Under the pieces are notes generated by a model. The model was not told the origin of the DNA, did not search any database, and worked only from the letters and a program-made list of their open reading frames with translations. 64,000 bases of DNA from Methylophilaceae bacterium (GTDB taxonomy: Bacteria; Pseudomonadota; Gammaproteobacteria; Burkholderiales; Methylophilaceae): NCBI GenBank assembly GCA_905339275.1, contig CAJPFK010000015.1:1-64000 (forward strand). Reading direction: 5' to 3'. The position numbers and the translations under genes are program-made. Below are positions 24,146 through 33,743 of this stretch, piece after piece (positions within the stretch are counted from its first letter, which is position 1; each line of letters starts with the position of its first letter).

Positions 24146-25739
24146 GCGTCCGCCATCCCATCTTTTGCCAAGCGCCTACTGGCAATCCATGCGGTTTTCC
24201 CATCTGTACCGGCTGGTGCTGGCCTGCGCCCTGGTCGCCTACTATTTCTTCTGGCAGGACCAGCTCTGGCGCGATCATTACAGCAATATCCTGTACTTCA
24301 AGCTGGCCCTTGGCTACCTGTGTTTCAGCCTGATGGCGATGGGCATCAGCTGGTCCGGTTTGAAGATTCTCGACCGGCAGTTGACCCTGATCACCATCAT
24401 CGATATCGCTTTCATCGTCGCGCTGATTTACGCCGCGGGCGGCCTGGAGAGCGGCCTCGGCGTTTTGCTGGTGATTGCCGTCGCCACCGCCAGCCTTTTC
24501 AGCCAGGGCCGGCTGGCCCTGTTTTATGCGGCTATCGCAAGTATTGCCCTGCTGCTCGAACAATCCTATGAGTTCGTGACCTGGAATCAGTTCCACCCCG
24601 ATTACACGCACGCCGCCATGTTAAGCATGGGTTGCTTTGCCACGGCGTGGCTCGCGCACAGCTTGTCCAAACGCACGATACAGAGCGAGGCCCTGGCCTC
24701 CCAGCGCGGAATCGACCTGGAAAACCTCGCCCAGATCAACCAGTTGATTACCCAGGAAATGCAGGATGGCGTGCTTGTCGTCGACCGGGAGTTGCGATTG
24801 CGTCACCGCAATGTCCAGGCAGAAGACCTGTTGAGCAACCGGCACGCCAACACACTGATGCTGAGCGAGTATGCACCGGAAGTCGCCGCGTTGCTCAATG
24901 ACTGGATGCAGGAAGGAGAACCGGAAAATATTCATTCCGGGATAGCCCGGCTGAAACTCAACGACCGCGACCTCAGATTGCGTTTCATGCCGATCGGGCA
25001 TTCCCGCCACGATGGTGCCGTCATCTTTATCGAGGACTGGAGCCACATGCAGATTCAGGCGCAGCAGGTGAAGCTGGCCGCATTGGGCAGATTGACGGCA
25101 AATATTGCGCACGAGATTCGCAACCCGCTGAGCGCAATCAGCCATGCAAACCAGTTGCTGCAAGAAGAAGAGCCGCCCGACCCGGGTATCACGCGCATGC
25201 TGCAGATCATCCAGGATAATGTGCAGCGCCTGGATCAGATCGTCAAGGATGTGCTCGAACTCAACCGGCGCGACCGCACGCAACAGGAGCTGTTCTCGCT
25301 CAGGGCCTTTCTGGAGGAGTTCCACACGCAGTTCTGCCTGGCGGAAAGAGTCCCCGCCGACAGCTTCAAGCTCTTCCTTGCCGGTCACGATGAAGAGATC
25401 AAATTCGACCGTCGCCACCTGAATCAGGTCTTGTGGAACGTGTGCCGCAATGGCTGGCGCCACGGCAAACAGGGGAAGGGAAGCCTCTCCCTGTCGCTGC
25501 TCGAATCGCCCGCGGCACGCACGATCAGCCTGGCCATCAAGGATGACGGTCCCGGGGTGTCGGAGGCCATGGTCCAGCGCCTGTTCGAACCTTTTTTCAC
25601 CACTGAAACCACCGGTACCGGCTTGGGGCTTTATATTGCCCGGGAGCTGTGCGAAGCTAACGGAGGCAGCATCCGCTACCAGTCCGCGCTAAACGGCGGC
25701 TTATTCGTCATTCAGCTTAAAAGGCAGATGTTGCGATGA
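24129..25739 (+). CDS. pilS: Sensor histidine kinase PilS
   Basis: PilS senses type IV pilin in the membrane and phosphorylates PilR. The 536-residue protein has about six N-terminal helices, a PAS-like segment (MQDGVLVVDRELRLRHRN) and the H-box IAHEIRNPLSAISHANQ. The ATP domain follows (NVCRNGWRHG, DDGPGVSEAM, GTGLGLYIARELCEANGG). The start is taken as the ATG at 24129, with 24111 also possible. It overlaps pilR by four bases. Confidence 0.88.
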   Translation: MNAITERPPSHLLPSAYWQSMRFSHLYRLVLACALVAYYFFWQDQLWRDHYSNILYFKLALGYLCFSLMAMGISWSGLKILDRQLTLITIIDIAFIVALIYAAGGLESGLGVLLVIAVATASLFSQGRLALFYAAIASIALLLEQSYEFVTWNQFHPDYTHAAMLSMGCFATAWLAHSLSKRTIQSEALASQRGIDLENLAQINQLITQEMQDGVLVVDRELRLRHRNVQAEDLLSNRHANTLMLSEYAPEVAALLNDWMQEGEPENIHSGIARLKLNDRDLRLRFMPIGHSRHDGAVIFIEDWSHMQIQAQQVKLAALGRLTANIAHEIRNPLSAISHANQLLQEEEPPDPGITRMLQIIQDNVQRLDQIVKDVLELNRRDRTQQELFSLRAFLEEFHTQFCLAERVPADSFKLFLAGHDEEIKFDRRHLNQVLWNVCRNGWRHGKQGKGSLSLSLLESPAARTISLAIKDDGPGVSEAMVQRLFEPFFTTETTGTGLGLYIARELCEANGGSIRYQSALNGGLFVIQLKRQMLR

Positions 25740-27094
25740 CAAAAAAACCTTCATGCCTGGTGGTCGACGATGAAACCGACATCCGGGAATTACTGGTACT
25801 GACACTTGAGCGCATGGGCATTGCCAGCGACAGCGCGGCGAATGTCGATGACGCCAAGTTCATGCTGAGCAAAGGCCAGTATTCGCTTTGCCTGACAGAT
25901 ATGCGCCTGCCGGATGGTAATGGCCTGGACCTGGTCAAGCATATCGGCAACCATCACAGCGGATTGCCGGTTGCGGTCATCACGGCTTACGGCAGTGCTG
26001 AAAACGCGGTATCCGCACTGAAGGCGGGCGCCTTCGATTATCTGACCAAACCGATCTCCCTCAACCAGTTGCGCCCGCTGGTACAGTCTGCGCTCAAGCT
26101 AAACGAGTCGGTAGCGGCACCGGCCAACGACCTGACCCTGATCGGCGAATCTTCGCCGATCAAACAGGTACGCTCCATGATCGAGAAACTCGCCCGCAGC
26201 CAGGCACCGGTCTATATCAGCGGAGAGTCGGGCAGCGGCAAGGAATTGGCTGCCAGGTTGATCCATCTCAACAGCTCCCGTCGGGAAGGCCCTTTTATCG
26301 CCGTCAATTGTGGCGCCCTCCCCGAAAACCTGATGGAAAGCGAATTCTTCGGTTACAAAAAGGGCGCCATTCCCGGCACCGATCATGACAAAGTCGGCAT
26401 ATTCCAGGCGGCCAACGGCGGCACCCTGTTTCTGGACGAGGTGGCGGATTTGCCGCTGGCCATGCAGGTAAAGCTGCTACGCGCAATTCAGGACAAGAAA
26501 ATCCGTATGGTCGGCGACACGCATGAAGAGAACATCGATGTGCGCATCATCAGTGCGACGCATCGCAATTTGTCCCAAATGATGGAAAGCGGAAAATTCC
26601 GCCAGGACCTGTACTATCGACTGAATGTCATCGAGCTCAAAATGCCGGCGTTGCGCGAACGGCAGGAGGACATCCCCCTGCTCGCCCGCAACCTGCTGGA
26701 AACACACTGTAAACAGGCCGATATGCCGCTGCCCAGACTGGGCAGCGATGCGCTCGATGTGCTCAAGCAATACCCTTACCCGGGCAATGTCAGGGAACTG
26801 GAGAATATACTGGAGCGCGCACTTGCGCTCTGCGATGGCAAGACCATCACGACGGACGATCTGTTGCTGGAACAGGAGGCCCTGACGCCCGCCGTTTCGA
26901 TGACCGAACCTGTGGATAGCAAAGGCCTTGCACTGCCGGATTACCTGGAAAACATCGAGAAAACCGCGATTCTCAACGCGCTTGAGAGAACCCGCCATAA
27001 CAAGACCGAAGCGGCCAAGCTGTTAGGGGTAAGTTTCAGAACCCTGCGCTATCGACTGTCTAAACTCGGCCTGGGCAAGGACCAGGATGATTGA
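25736..27094 (+). CDS. pilR: NtrC-family response regulator PilR, degenerate GAFTGA loop
   Basis: PilR activates sigma54 promoters such as pilA. The 452-residue protein has a receiver domain (DD near 11-12, the phospho-acceptor Asp in LTDMRLPDGNG, a late Lys). It has an AAA+ domain (Walker A GESGSGKE, Walker B GGTLFLDEVADLP) and a Fis-type helix-turn-helix (NKTEAAKLLGVSFRTLRYRL). The sigma54-contact loop, normally GAFTGA, reads GAIPGT here, so three of six residues differ, including the key Thr. RpoN is encoded at 58 kb. The regulator may be impaired or use the loop differently. Confidence 0.9.
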   Translation: MTKKPSCLVVDDETDIRELLVLTLERMGIASDSAANVDDAKFMLSKGQYSLCLTDMRLPDGNGLDLVKHIGNHHSGLPVAVITAYGSAENAVSALKAGAFDYLTKPISLNQLRPLVQSALKLNESVAAPANDLTLIGESSPIKQVRSMIEKLARSQAPVYISGESGSGKELAARLIHLNSSRREGPFIAVNCGALPENLMESEFFGYKKGAIPGTDHDKVGIFQAANGGTLFLDEVADLPLAMQVKLLRAIQDKKIRMVGDTHEENIDVRIISATHRNLSQMMESGKFRQDLYYRLNVIELKMPALRERQEDIPLLARNLLETHCKQADMPLPRLGSDALDVLKQYPYPGNVRELENILERALALCDGKTITTDDLLLEQEALTPAVSMTEPVDSKGLALPDYLENIEKTAILNALERTRHNKTEAAKLLGVSFRTLRYRLSKLGLGKDQDD

Positions 27095-27617
27095 CTCACA
27101 GGGCATATATGCCAAAGCCCGTTTCATCGCATCCCCCAATTGGGACGAGCGGCCGCCAGGTTGCGGCATAAGCCTCATCGTGATTCACAACATCAGCCTG
27201 CCGCCGCGGCAGTACGGCGGCAACGGCGTGATCGAGCTTTTCACCAACCAGCTCGACCCGGCAGCACATCCTTATTACACAGAAATTCATCATCTCAAGG
27301 TTTCGTCACATTTTCTTATCAGAAGAGATGGTAATGTGATCCAGTTCGTGTCCTGCGAACAACGCGCATGGCATGCCGGGCAATCAAGCTGGCAAGGCCG
27401 TGAACGCTGCAACGATTTCTCTGTCGGAATAGAGCTGGAAGGAAGTGACCTTGACCCTTTCGAGGATTTGCAATACCTTGAGCTCAATCGCCTGATCGAG
27501 GCCTTGAAGCTTAAGTATCCGATCGAGGCGATTACCGGACACTCTGATATAGCCCCTGGCCGCAAAACTGACCCGGGGCCTTATTTTTACTGGTCCAGAG
27601 TCATCCCGGCCGGATGA
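27087..27617 (+). CDS. ampD: 1,6-anhydro-N-acetylmuramyl-L-alanine amidase AmpD
   Basis: AmpD is a cytoplasmic zinc amidase that recycles cell-wall muropeptides and so keeps beta-lactamase regulators quiet. The 176-residue protein has the zinc ligands and family motifs: VIHNISLPP, VSSHFLIRRDG and AITGHSDIAPGRKTDPGP. It overlaps pilR by 8 nt and is followed closely by an RND pump, so the group may be one transcript. Confidence 0.94.
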   Translation: MIDSQGIYAKARFIASPNWDERPPGCGISLIVIHNISLPPRQYGGNGVIELFTNQLDPAAHPYYTEIHHLKVSSHFLIRRDGNVIQFVSCEQRAWHAGQSSWQGRERCNDFSVGIELEGSDLDPFEDLQYLELNRLIEALKLKYPIEAITGHSDIAPGRKTDPGPYFYWSRVIPAG

Positions 27618-27658
27618 TGATGACAATTGAAGAACACCGTTCAAGAAAGTTTTTGATA

Positions 27659-28765
27659 ATGCCAAGAAATCTATCGGGACAGGTTTTGATAATCGCCTGT
27701 CTGGGACTGCTGTTGGGCGCTTGTAGCAAGACCGAGGAAGCCAGGCAGAATGGGCCGTCGGCAACACTGATCAGCACCGCCACCGCAGAAACCATCTTGC
27801 TCGAGATTCGCGAGGAGACGGTGGGTACGCTTGAAGGCCTGATAGACCCGACTGTAGCAGCCGAGGTTGCCGCACGCGTGCTCAAGATCGAGGCGCGACC
27901 GGGACAACGCGTTAAAAAAGGCGATGTGCTGGTCATCCTCGACCCGACGGACCTGGCGCTGCAACGCAAGGAAGCCCAGGCGGAAGTGGGGCGGCTGGAA
28001 ACACTGCTGGCCAACCAGGAGCGCATTGTCGAGCGCAATCAGGCGCTGGTCGAGAAAAACTTTATCTCAAAGAACGCGCTGGATGATGTCGTTACGCAGA
28101 AATCCGCGCTGAACAAGCAGCTTGAGGCAGCACGCATCCGCCTCGCCAGCATCGAGCATACCGGGACCAAGACGCGGGCATTGGCGCCTGTAGACGGCAT
28201 CGTCGAAAAGCAGATCGTCTCGACCGGCGATTATGTTACTGTCGGCGCGCCCATGCTGCAAATCATCAGCAGACAACGGCTACGGGCGCACCTGCCTTTC
28301 CCGGAAAGAGTCGCCTCCAGAATCAAACCCGGGCTGAAAGTACGCCTGACCACCCCCACCTCACCCAATGAAATCATCTCTGAAGTCAGGGAAATGAAAC
28401 CGATGATCGGCGAGGGTAACCGGGCAATTGACGTTCTGGCTGATATCGTCGGCCAGGACGACTGGCAACCCGGCGCCAGCGTCAATGGCGTGGTCGTGCT
28501 CGGTGAGAACGAAGCAGTCGTCGTACCGGAACAGAGCGTGGTGTTGAGACCGGCGGGCGACGTAGTCTATGTCATCAAGGATAACAAGGCCGAACAGAGG
28601 AAGGTCAGCACCGGCTTGCGGCAGGAAGGTAAAGTCGAAATCATCGATGGCCTGTCAGCCGGTGAAGTCGTAGCGGTCGATGGCGCCTCATTTCTCACCG
28701 ACCAGGCCGACGTCAACATACAGGGCAGCACTCAGAATCCATCTCAAGAGCAAGGCAAGCCATGA
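27659..28765 (+). CDS. RND efflux periplasmic adaptor lipoprotein
   Basis: Membrane fusion proteins bridge the inner-membrane RND pump and the outer-membrane channel. This 368-residue protein begins with a lipoprotein signal (LLLGAC, Cys at residue 22). The barrel-sandwich lipoyl half (VLKIEARPGQRVKKGDVLVILD), a coiled-coil hairpin and beta-barrel domains follow. The ATG at 27659 gives the cleanest signal peptide; in-frame ATGs upstream at 27614-27620 overlap the ampD stop. It overlaps the pump gene by four bases. The substrate is not evident, and no outer-membrane channel gene is nearby. Confidence 0.9.
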   Translation: MPRNLSGQVLIIACLGLLLGACSKTEEARQNGPSATLISTATAETILLEIREETVGTLEGLIDPTVAAEVAARVLKIEARPGQRVKKGDVLVILDPTDLALQRKEAQAEVGRLETLLANQERIVERNQALVEKNFISKNALDDVVTQKSALNKQLEAARIRLASIEHTGTKTRALAPVDGIVEKQIVSTGDYVTVGAPMLQIISRQRLRAHLPFPERVASRIKPGLKVRLTTPTSPNEIISEVREMKPMIGEGNRAIDVLADIVGQDDWQPGASVNGVVVLGENEAVVVPEQSVVLRPAGDVVYVIKDNKAEQRKVSTGLRQEGKVEIIDGLSAGEVVAVDGASFLTDQADVNIQGSTQNPSQEQGKP

Positions 28766-31700
28766 CCTTACCTGAGCTCTCGATACGGCGCCATGTACTG
28801 GCATGGATGCTCTCCGGCCTGCTGGTCCTGCTCGGCGCCATCAGCTACCAGCGCATTGGGGTGGACCGATTCCCTTTCATTGAATTCCCCATCCTTTCCA
28901 TCACCACCAACCTGACCGGCGCGAACCCTGACATTATCGATGCCAGCATCACCAGCGTCATTGAAACCTCGGTCAATACCACGCCCGGCATCGAACATAT
29001 TGCATCTTCCTCGTCTCCCGGCGTGTCGGTCATCACCATCACTTTCGGCCTGGACAAGGATATCGACGTTGCCTATAACGAGGTGCAGTCCAAGGTCAGC
29101 CAGATATTGCGGCGACTGCCGGACGATGTCGATCCACCCATCATCCGCAAGGTGGAAACCAACGCCTCGCCCATCATGTGGCTTGGCTTGCGCGGAGACC
29201 GCACGGCGCAACAGCTCAACCTCTACGGCTTCAACGTCATCAAGAAAAAACTGGAAACGATTGATGGGGTCGGCGAAGTACGGCTCGGCGGCCGCCGTGA
29301 CCGCACGATCCGGGTCAATGTAATCCCCGAGCGCATGGCTGCCTACAACATCGCGGCTGGCGACCTCATCACGGCTTTTGAAAACGAGCATGTCCAGCTT
29401 CCCGGCGGCTTCCTCGTCGGCAAAAAAGCCGAGCAACTGGTCAAGCTCGATCTGGAATATCACAACATCCGCGATCTTGCAGACATGATCGTCGCCTACC
29501 GGGAAGGCGCTGCCATCAAGCTCAAGGATGTCGCGGAACTGGAAGACGGGCTGGAAGACCTGCGCCAGGTGGCGCATTACAACGGTGAACCAGCCGTCGG
29601 CATCGGCATTGTCAAAGTCGCCAACGCCAATACCGTGGCCATCATCGATGCCGTCAAGCAACGCCTGGATGAAGACGTCAGGCCCAACCTGCCTCCCGGC
29701 ATGCGTATCGACATCTCCACCGATGATTCGATTTTCATCAAGGAAATCGTCAAATCCCTGCAGGAACACCTGATCGAAGGCACCTTGCTGGCCGCGCTGA
29801 TCGTCTGGATATTCCTGCGATCCATCCGTTCCACGCTCATCATTGCCACCGCGATTCCGGTCTCATTGCTTGGCGCAGTCTCGGTGATGTATTTCTCCGG
29901 CTTCACATTCAACACCATGACACTGCTTGCCCTGCTGTTGCTGATCGGGGTCGTGGTCGACGATGCGATCGTGGTGCTGGAGAACATCTTCCGGCATCGG
30001 GAGATGCCGGGCTCAACGGCCCTATCCGCTGCAATTAACGGCAGCCGGGAAGTGGCCTTTGCCGTCGTTGCCGCCACCCTTTCGCTGGTTTGTATATTTG
30101 CGCCGGTCATTTTCATGGACGGCATCATCGGCCAGTTCTTCAAATCCTTTGCCGTCGTCGTCACTTTCGGCGTCATGGTATCGCTCTTCGTCTCCCTCAC
30201 GCTGACGCCGATGCTGTGCTCGCGTTACCTGAAAGTCGAGACCCAGCATGGCAGGCTTTACTATTGGCTCGATCGCATGTTCCATCATATGGATGCATTC
30301 TATGTAAGAAGCCTGGCATGGACATTGGCGCATCGCTGGAAAGTCGTCTTTGTCACGGTGCTCATCGTCCTCTCCAGCGGCTACCTGTTCGGCAAAGTCA
30401 GCAAGGAGTTCGTCCCGCAATCCGATGAAGGGCGTTTCGTCGTCTCGTTCAAGACGCCGCTGGGCTCCAGCCTCGAGTATACGGAAACGCGCCTGAACAT
30501 GATCGAGGAGGTGCTCGCGGGCTACCCAAACGAGATCGCCAGCTACTTCACGACCATTGGTTTCGGCGCGCAAGGTCAGGTAAACAAGGGCAACGCCAAT
30601 ATTCGCCTGCATGACCGCAAACAGCGCACCATGAGCCAGCAGGAGCTGATGAAGCGCGTCAAGGAACAGTTCGACCAGATTCCGGGGGTGCGCGCATTCC
30701 CGGCACCGGTGGCGATCGTCGGCGGTCAGCGTTCGGAGAAACTGCAGTTCAATCTCTCGGGCCAGAACCTGCAGCAGGTCGGCGCGCTGGCAAAAACCAT
30801 GCAGCAACGGCTATCCGATACGCCCGGCATGGGCAAGGTCGATCTGGATATCGAACTGGACCTGCCGCAACTGGTCATGTCGGTCGATCGTGTCCGCGCA
30901 TCGAGCATGGGTATTTCCGCGCGCGATATCGCGACTGCCATCAGCCTCTACAGCGGCGGCATCGATATTGCCAGTTTCAACGACGAACCGGGTGACGGTC
31001 AACGCTACAACATCCGGCTCAAGGCTAAAGATGGCGTGCTCACGCAAACCGGCGACCTCAAGAAAATCTACCTGAAAAGCATGACGGGCGAATTGGTCAG
31101 GCTGGATTCGATCGTCAGCTTCAAGCAGGAACTGGGCGCAGCAGTCATTGGCCGCTTCGATCTGCAATATGCGGCAACGCTTTATGCCAGCCCAACCATG
31201 GCACTCGCCGATGCCATCGAGATCGTCAACAAAACGGCGGCGGAAGTACTCACGCCCGGTTACACCATACGGCTTGCGGGCGAGGCGGAAGAGCTCGGCA
31301 AGACCATTAAAAACATCACGTTCGTCTTCGCGCTGGCGCTCATCCTTCTCTATATGGTGCTGGCCAGCCAGTTCAACTCGTTCCTGCAGCCGCTCATCGT
31401 CATGGTCGCACAGCCGCTCGCGATTATCGGCGGCGTGATCGCGCTGCTGGTAACGGGCAACTCGCTCAACATCTTCTCCATGATAGGCATGGTTCTGCTG
31501 ATCGGCCTGGTCGCCAAGAACTCCATCCTGCTGGTCGACCTCACCAACCAGTTGCGGGAAAAGGGTGCAGAGATCGACGATGCCCTGCGAAGCGCCTGCC
31601 CGATCCGCTTAAGGCCGGTGCTCATGACCTCGCTCACCGTGATCCTGGCCCTGCTGCCTGCGGCGCTGGGCCTGGGCGCAGGTGCTGAAACCAACGGCCC

Positions 31701-31836
31701 GCTGGCGATTGCCGTGATCGGCGGGATGATTTCCTCAACGCTGCTGACGCTGATCGTGGTGCCCGCGGTTTACTCGCTGGCCACGCATGGGCAGGAACGT
31801 TTTGAACACAGAATGAAAGTGAAAGCCGGCACATAA
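28762..31836 (+). CDS. RND efflux pump, HAE1/AcrB type
   Basis: This proton-driven trimeric exporter has 1024 residues, the usual size. It has the N-terminal helix, two large periplasmic loops (NPDIIDASITSVIE and the porter repeats) and the helix IV relay acids in LLLIGVVVDDAIVVLENI. The second half repeats the layout (LLIGLVAKNSILLVDLTN). It pairs with the preceding adaptor. The sequence is nearer the multidrug/organic-molecule pumps than the heavy-metal pumps, but the substrate cannot be told. Confidence 0.93.
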   Translation: MTLPELSIRRHVLAWMLSGLLVLLGAISYQRIGVDRFPFIEFPILSITTNLTGANPDIIDASITSVIETSVNTTPGIEHIASSSSPGVSVITITFGLDKDIDVAYNEVQSKVSQILRRLPDDVDPPIIRKVETNASPIMWLGLRGDRTAQQLNLYGFNVIKKKLETIDGVGEVRLGGRRDRTIRVNVIPERMAAYNIAAGDLITAFENEHVQLPGGFLVGKKAEQLVKLDLEYHNIRDLADMIVAYREGAAIKLKDVAELEDGLEDLRQVAHYNGEPAVGIGIVKVANANTVAIIDAVKQRLDEDVRPNLPPGMRIDISTDDSIFIKEIVKSLQEHLIEGTLLAALIVWIFLRSIRSTLIIATAIPVSLLGAVSVMYFSGFTFNTMTLLALLLLIGVVVDDAIVVLENIFRHREMPGSTALSAAINGSREVAFAVVAATLSLVCIFAPVIFMDGIIGQFFKSFAVVVTFGVMVSLFVSLTLTPMLCSRYLKVETQHGRLYYWLDRMFHHMDAFYVRSLAWTLAHRWKVVFVTVLIVLSSGYLFGKVSKEFVPQSDEGRFVVSFKTPLGSSLEYTETRLNMIEEVLAGYPNEIASYFTTIGFGAQGQVNKGNANIRLHDRKQRTMSQQELMKRVKEQFDQIPGVRAFPAPVAIVGGQRSEKLQFNLSGQNLQQVGALAKTMQQRLSDTPGMGKVDLDIELDLPQLVMSVDRVRASSMGISARDIATAISLYSGGIDIASFNDEPGDGQRYNIRLKAKDGVLTQTGDLKKIYLKSMTGELVRLDSIVSFKQELGAAVIGRFDLQYAATLYASPTMALADAIEIVNKTAAEVLTPGYTIRLAGEAEELGKTIKNITFVFALALILLYMVLASQFNSFLQPLIVMVAQPLAIIGGVIALLVTGNSLNIFSMIGMVLLIGLVAKNSILLVDLTNQLREKGAEIDDALRSACPIRLRPVLMTSLTVILALLPAALGLGAGAETNGPLAIAVIGGMISSTLLTLIVVPAVYSLATHGQERFEHRMKVKAGT

Positions 31837-31892
31837 CAGGCGGATCGGAATGCCGTGATGGGCTGAAAGATTGATTCCGCCAGGAGAGTTTG

Positions 31893-32480
31893 ATGAATAA
31901 TCGCGTTCAGCAATTGCTCGACCAGATCACCGCACTTGAAGATGAACTGAGAACCGCGCTCAGCGAGCAGCCTTCCAGCATCTACTTCCAGATCAAGGGC
32001 AAGCGCGTCGAATTCGAGCAATCCGTGCAGGAAGCACACCGACGGCTCAAAACGAATTTTTTCCGCTGGCTGGTCAACAACCGCCCACAGAACCTGATCA
32101 CCGGCCCCATCATTTACGCGATGATCATTCCGCTGGTCATTACGGATATTTTCATCAGCATCTACCAGCTAACCTGTTTTCCGATCTACGGCATCAGGAG
32201 AGTCCGTCGCAGCGACTACATCATCTTCGACCGGCAACAGCTTAATTACCTCAATTTCATCGAAAAATTCCACTGCACTTACTGCGCCTACGGAAGCGGC
32301 ATGATTGCCTATATCAGTGAAATCGTGGCGAGGACCGAACAGTATTTCTGCCCGATCAAGCATGCGCGGAAAGTGCTGGGCACCCATGCACGCTATGCCC
32401 GTTTCCTGGATTTCGGGGAGGCGGAAAATTACGAGGCTAAACTGGAAGAATTCCGCCAGGCGCTATCACAGGAAAAATAG
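31893..32480 (+). CDS. Conserved hypothetical membrane-associated protein with cysteine motif
   Basis: This 195-residue protein has no domain I can name. It has an N-terminal coiled segment and one long hydrophobic segment (about 75-100, LITGPIIYAMIIPLVITDIF) that may cross or enter the membrane. The C-terminal part has CTYCAYGSG and a further Cys (YFCPIKHARK) that could bind a metal or haem. The ATG at 31893 follows GGAGAG. It follows the RND pump by 56 nt and may be co-transcribed. Confidence 0.7.
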   Translation: MNNRVQQLLDQITALEDELRTALSEQPSSIYFQIKGKRVEFEQSVQEAHRRLKTNFFRWLVNNRPQNLITGPIIYAMIIPLVITDIFISIYQLTCFPIYGIRRVRRSDYIIFDRQQLNYLNFIEKFHCTYCAYGSGMIAYISEIVARTEQYFCPIKHARKVLGTHARYARFLDFGEAENYEAKLEEFRQALSQEK

Positions 32481-32498
32481 GCATTTTCGGCTTCCAGA

Positions 32499-33743
32499 TC
32501 AGGAATTCCGTCCCTGATTCACCAGCTTGTCCACCACAAGGCTACCCACCACATCCCCTTCGACATTGACCGCGGTTCTTATCGTATCCAGCGCGCGGTC
32601 TATCGGCAGCAGAATCGCTATCGCCTCCGCGGGCAGGCCGACTGACTGCAATACCATGACCATGGTCACCATCCCCGCGCTCGGAATGCCCGGTGCGCCT
32701 ATCGCAGCAATCATGGCCATGAAGAAGACGATCATCTGCTGGACCAGGTTAAGCTCTATCCCCACCAGATTGGCAATGAACAGTGCAGCCGCGGCTTCAT
32801 AAAGCGCGGTGCCGTCCATATTGATGGTGGCCCCCAGCGGCACGACAAAACCGACGATATCGCGTTTCACGCCGAGATTCTGCTCGACGCAGCGCATCGT
32901 CACCGGCAGCGTTGCGGAGCTAGAGCTGGTGGCAAATGCCGTAATCAGGGCATCACGCGCACCGCGGAACATCCTCAGCGGCGTCACGCCGGTAATCAGA
33001 TACAGCAGCAGAGGCAACACCACAATGCCATGCAACAGGGTGCCGCCCACCACGATCGCGACAAATTTTCCGAGGCTGGCGAACATCGCCGCATCCTGCG
33101 TGGCAGTCAGCTTGATGAGCAAAGCCATGATACCGAGCGGCGCAATCCGCATGATCCAGCCGACGATACGCATGGTCAGCTCCAGCAGTTCCTTCAACAA
33201 CTGATGGAGATGGCGGTAACGCTCGCCGCCCATCACCAGCGCAATGCCGACAAACAGCGCGAAAATCACCACCGCCAACACGTTGTTCTGGGAAAAGGCC
33301 GTGAACGGGTTCACGAACAGCCCGCGCAGAAAATGTTCGAAGAACTGCGGCAGGGTCAATTCCGTGGCTTTGAAATTCTGCATCGCATCGGCAAACATGG
33401 CGATCTGCAAGCCCGCGCCCGGGCGGAAAACATTGCTCAGTATCAGGGCGATCAATACCGCAATCACCATGGTAAAGCCGAAAAAAATCAGCGTCGTGGT
33501 CCAGACGCGGTGCATTTGCTCGTGCCCCTGCAGATTGGCGATGCCGACCGCGATGGAAGTGAACACCAGCGGAATCAATATCATCTTGAGCAGGTCGATG
33601 AACAGGCCGCCGACCACGCCGCTCAAATAAAGGCCGGCCTGTACGGTTTCGTCCGCCTCCCCAAGCCACTGGAAAAGCAGGCCGATGGCAATGCCCAGCA
33701 ATGCGGCCAGCAGGATTTGCAGGTTCAGGCCGGGGAATTTCAT
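32499..33743 (-). CDS. Dicarboxylate/amino acid:cation symporter (SDF family)
   Basis: SDF carriers take up dicarboxylates or acidic amino acids with sodium or protons. The 414-residue protein has the family's helices and signatures: an early LLKMILIPLVFTSIAVGIANL, the substrate hairpin TSSSSATLPVTMRC and GATINMDGTALYE. Its start overlaps the rsmB stop by four bases on the same strand. DctA or GltP substrates are both possible. Confidence 0.9.
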   Translation of the reverse strand: MKFPGLNLQILLAALLGIAIGLLFQWLGEADETVQAGLYLSGVVGGLFIDLLKMILIPLVFTSIAVGIANLQGHEQMHRVWTTTLIFFGFTMVIAVLIALILSNVFRPGAGLQIAMFADAMQNFKATELTLPQFFEHFLRGLFVNPFTAFSQNNVLAVVIFALFVGIALVMGGERYRHLHQLLKELLELTMRIVGWIMRIAPLGIMALLIKLTATQDAAMFASLGKFVAIVVGGTLLHGIVVLPLLLYLITGVTPLRMFRGARDALITAFATSSSSATLPVTMRCVEQNLGVKRDIVGFVVPLGATINMDGTALYEAAAALFIANLVGIELNLVQQMIVFFMAMIAAIGAPGIPSAGMVTMVMVLQSVGLPAEAIAILLPIDRALDTIRTAVNVEGDVVGSLVVDKLVNQGRNS

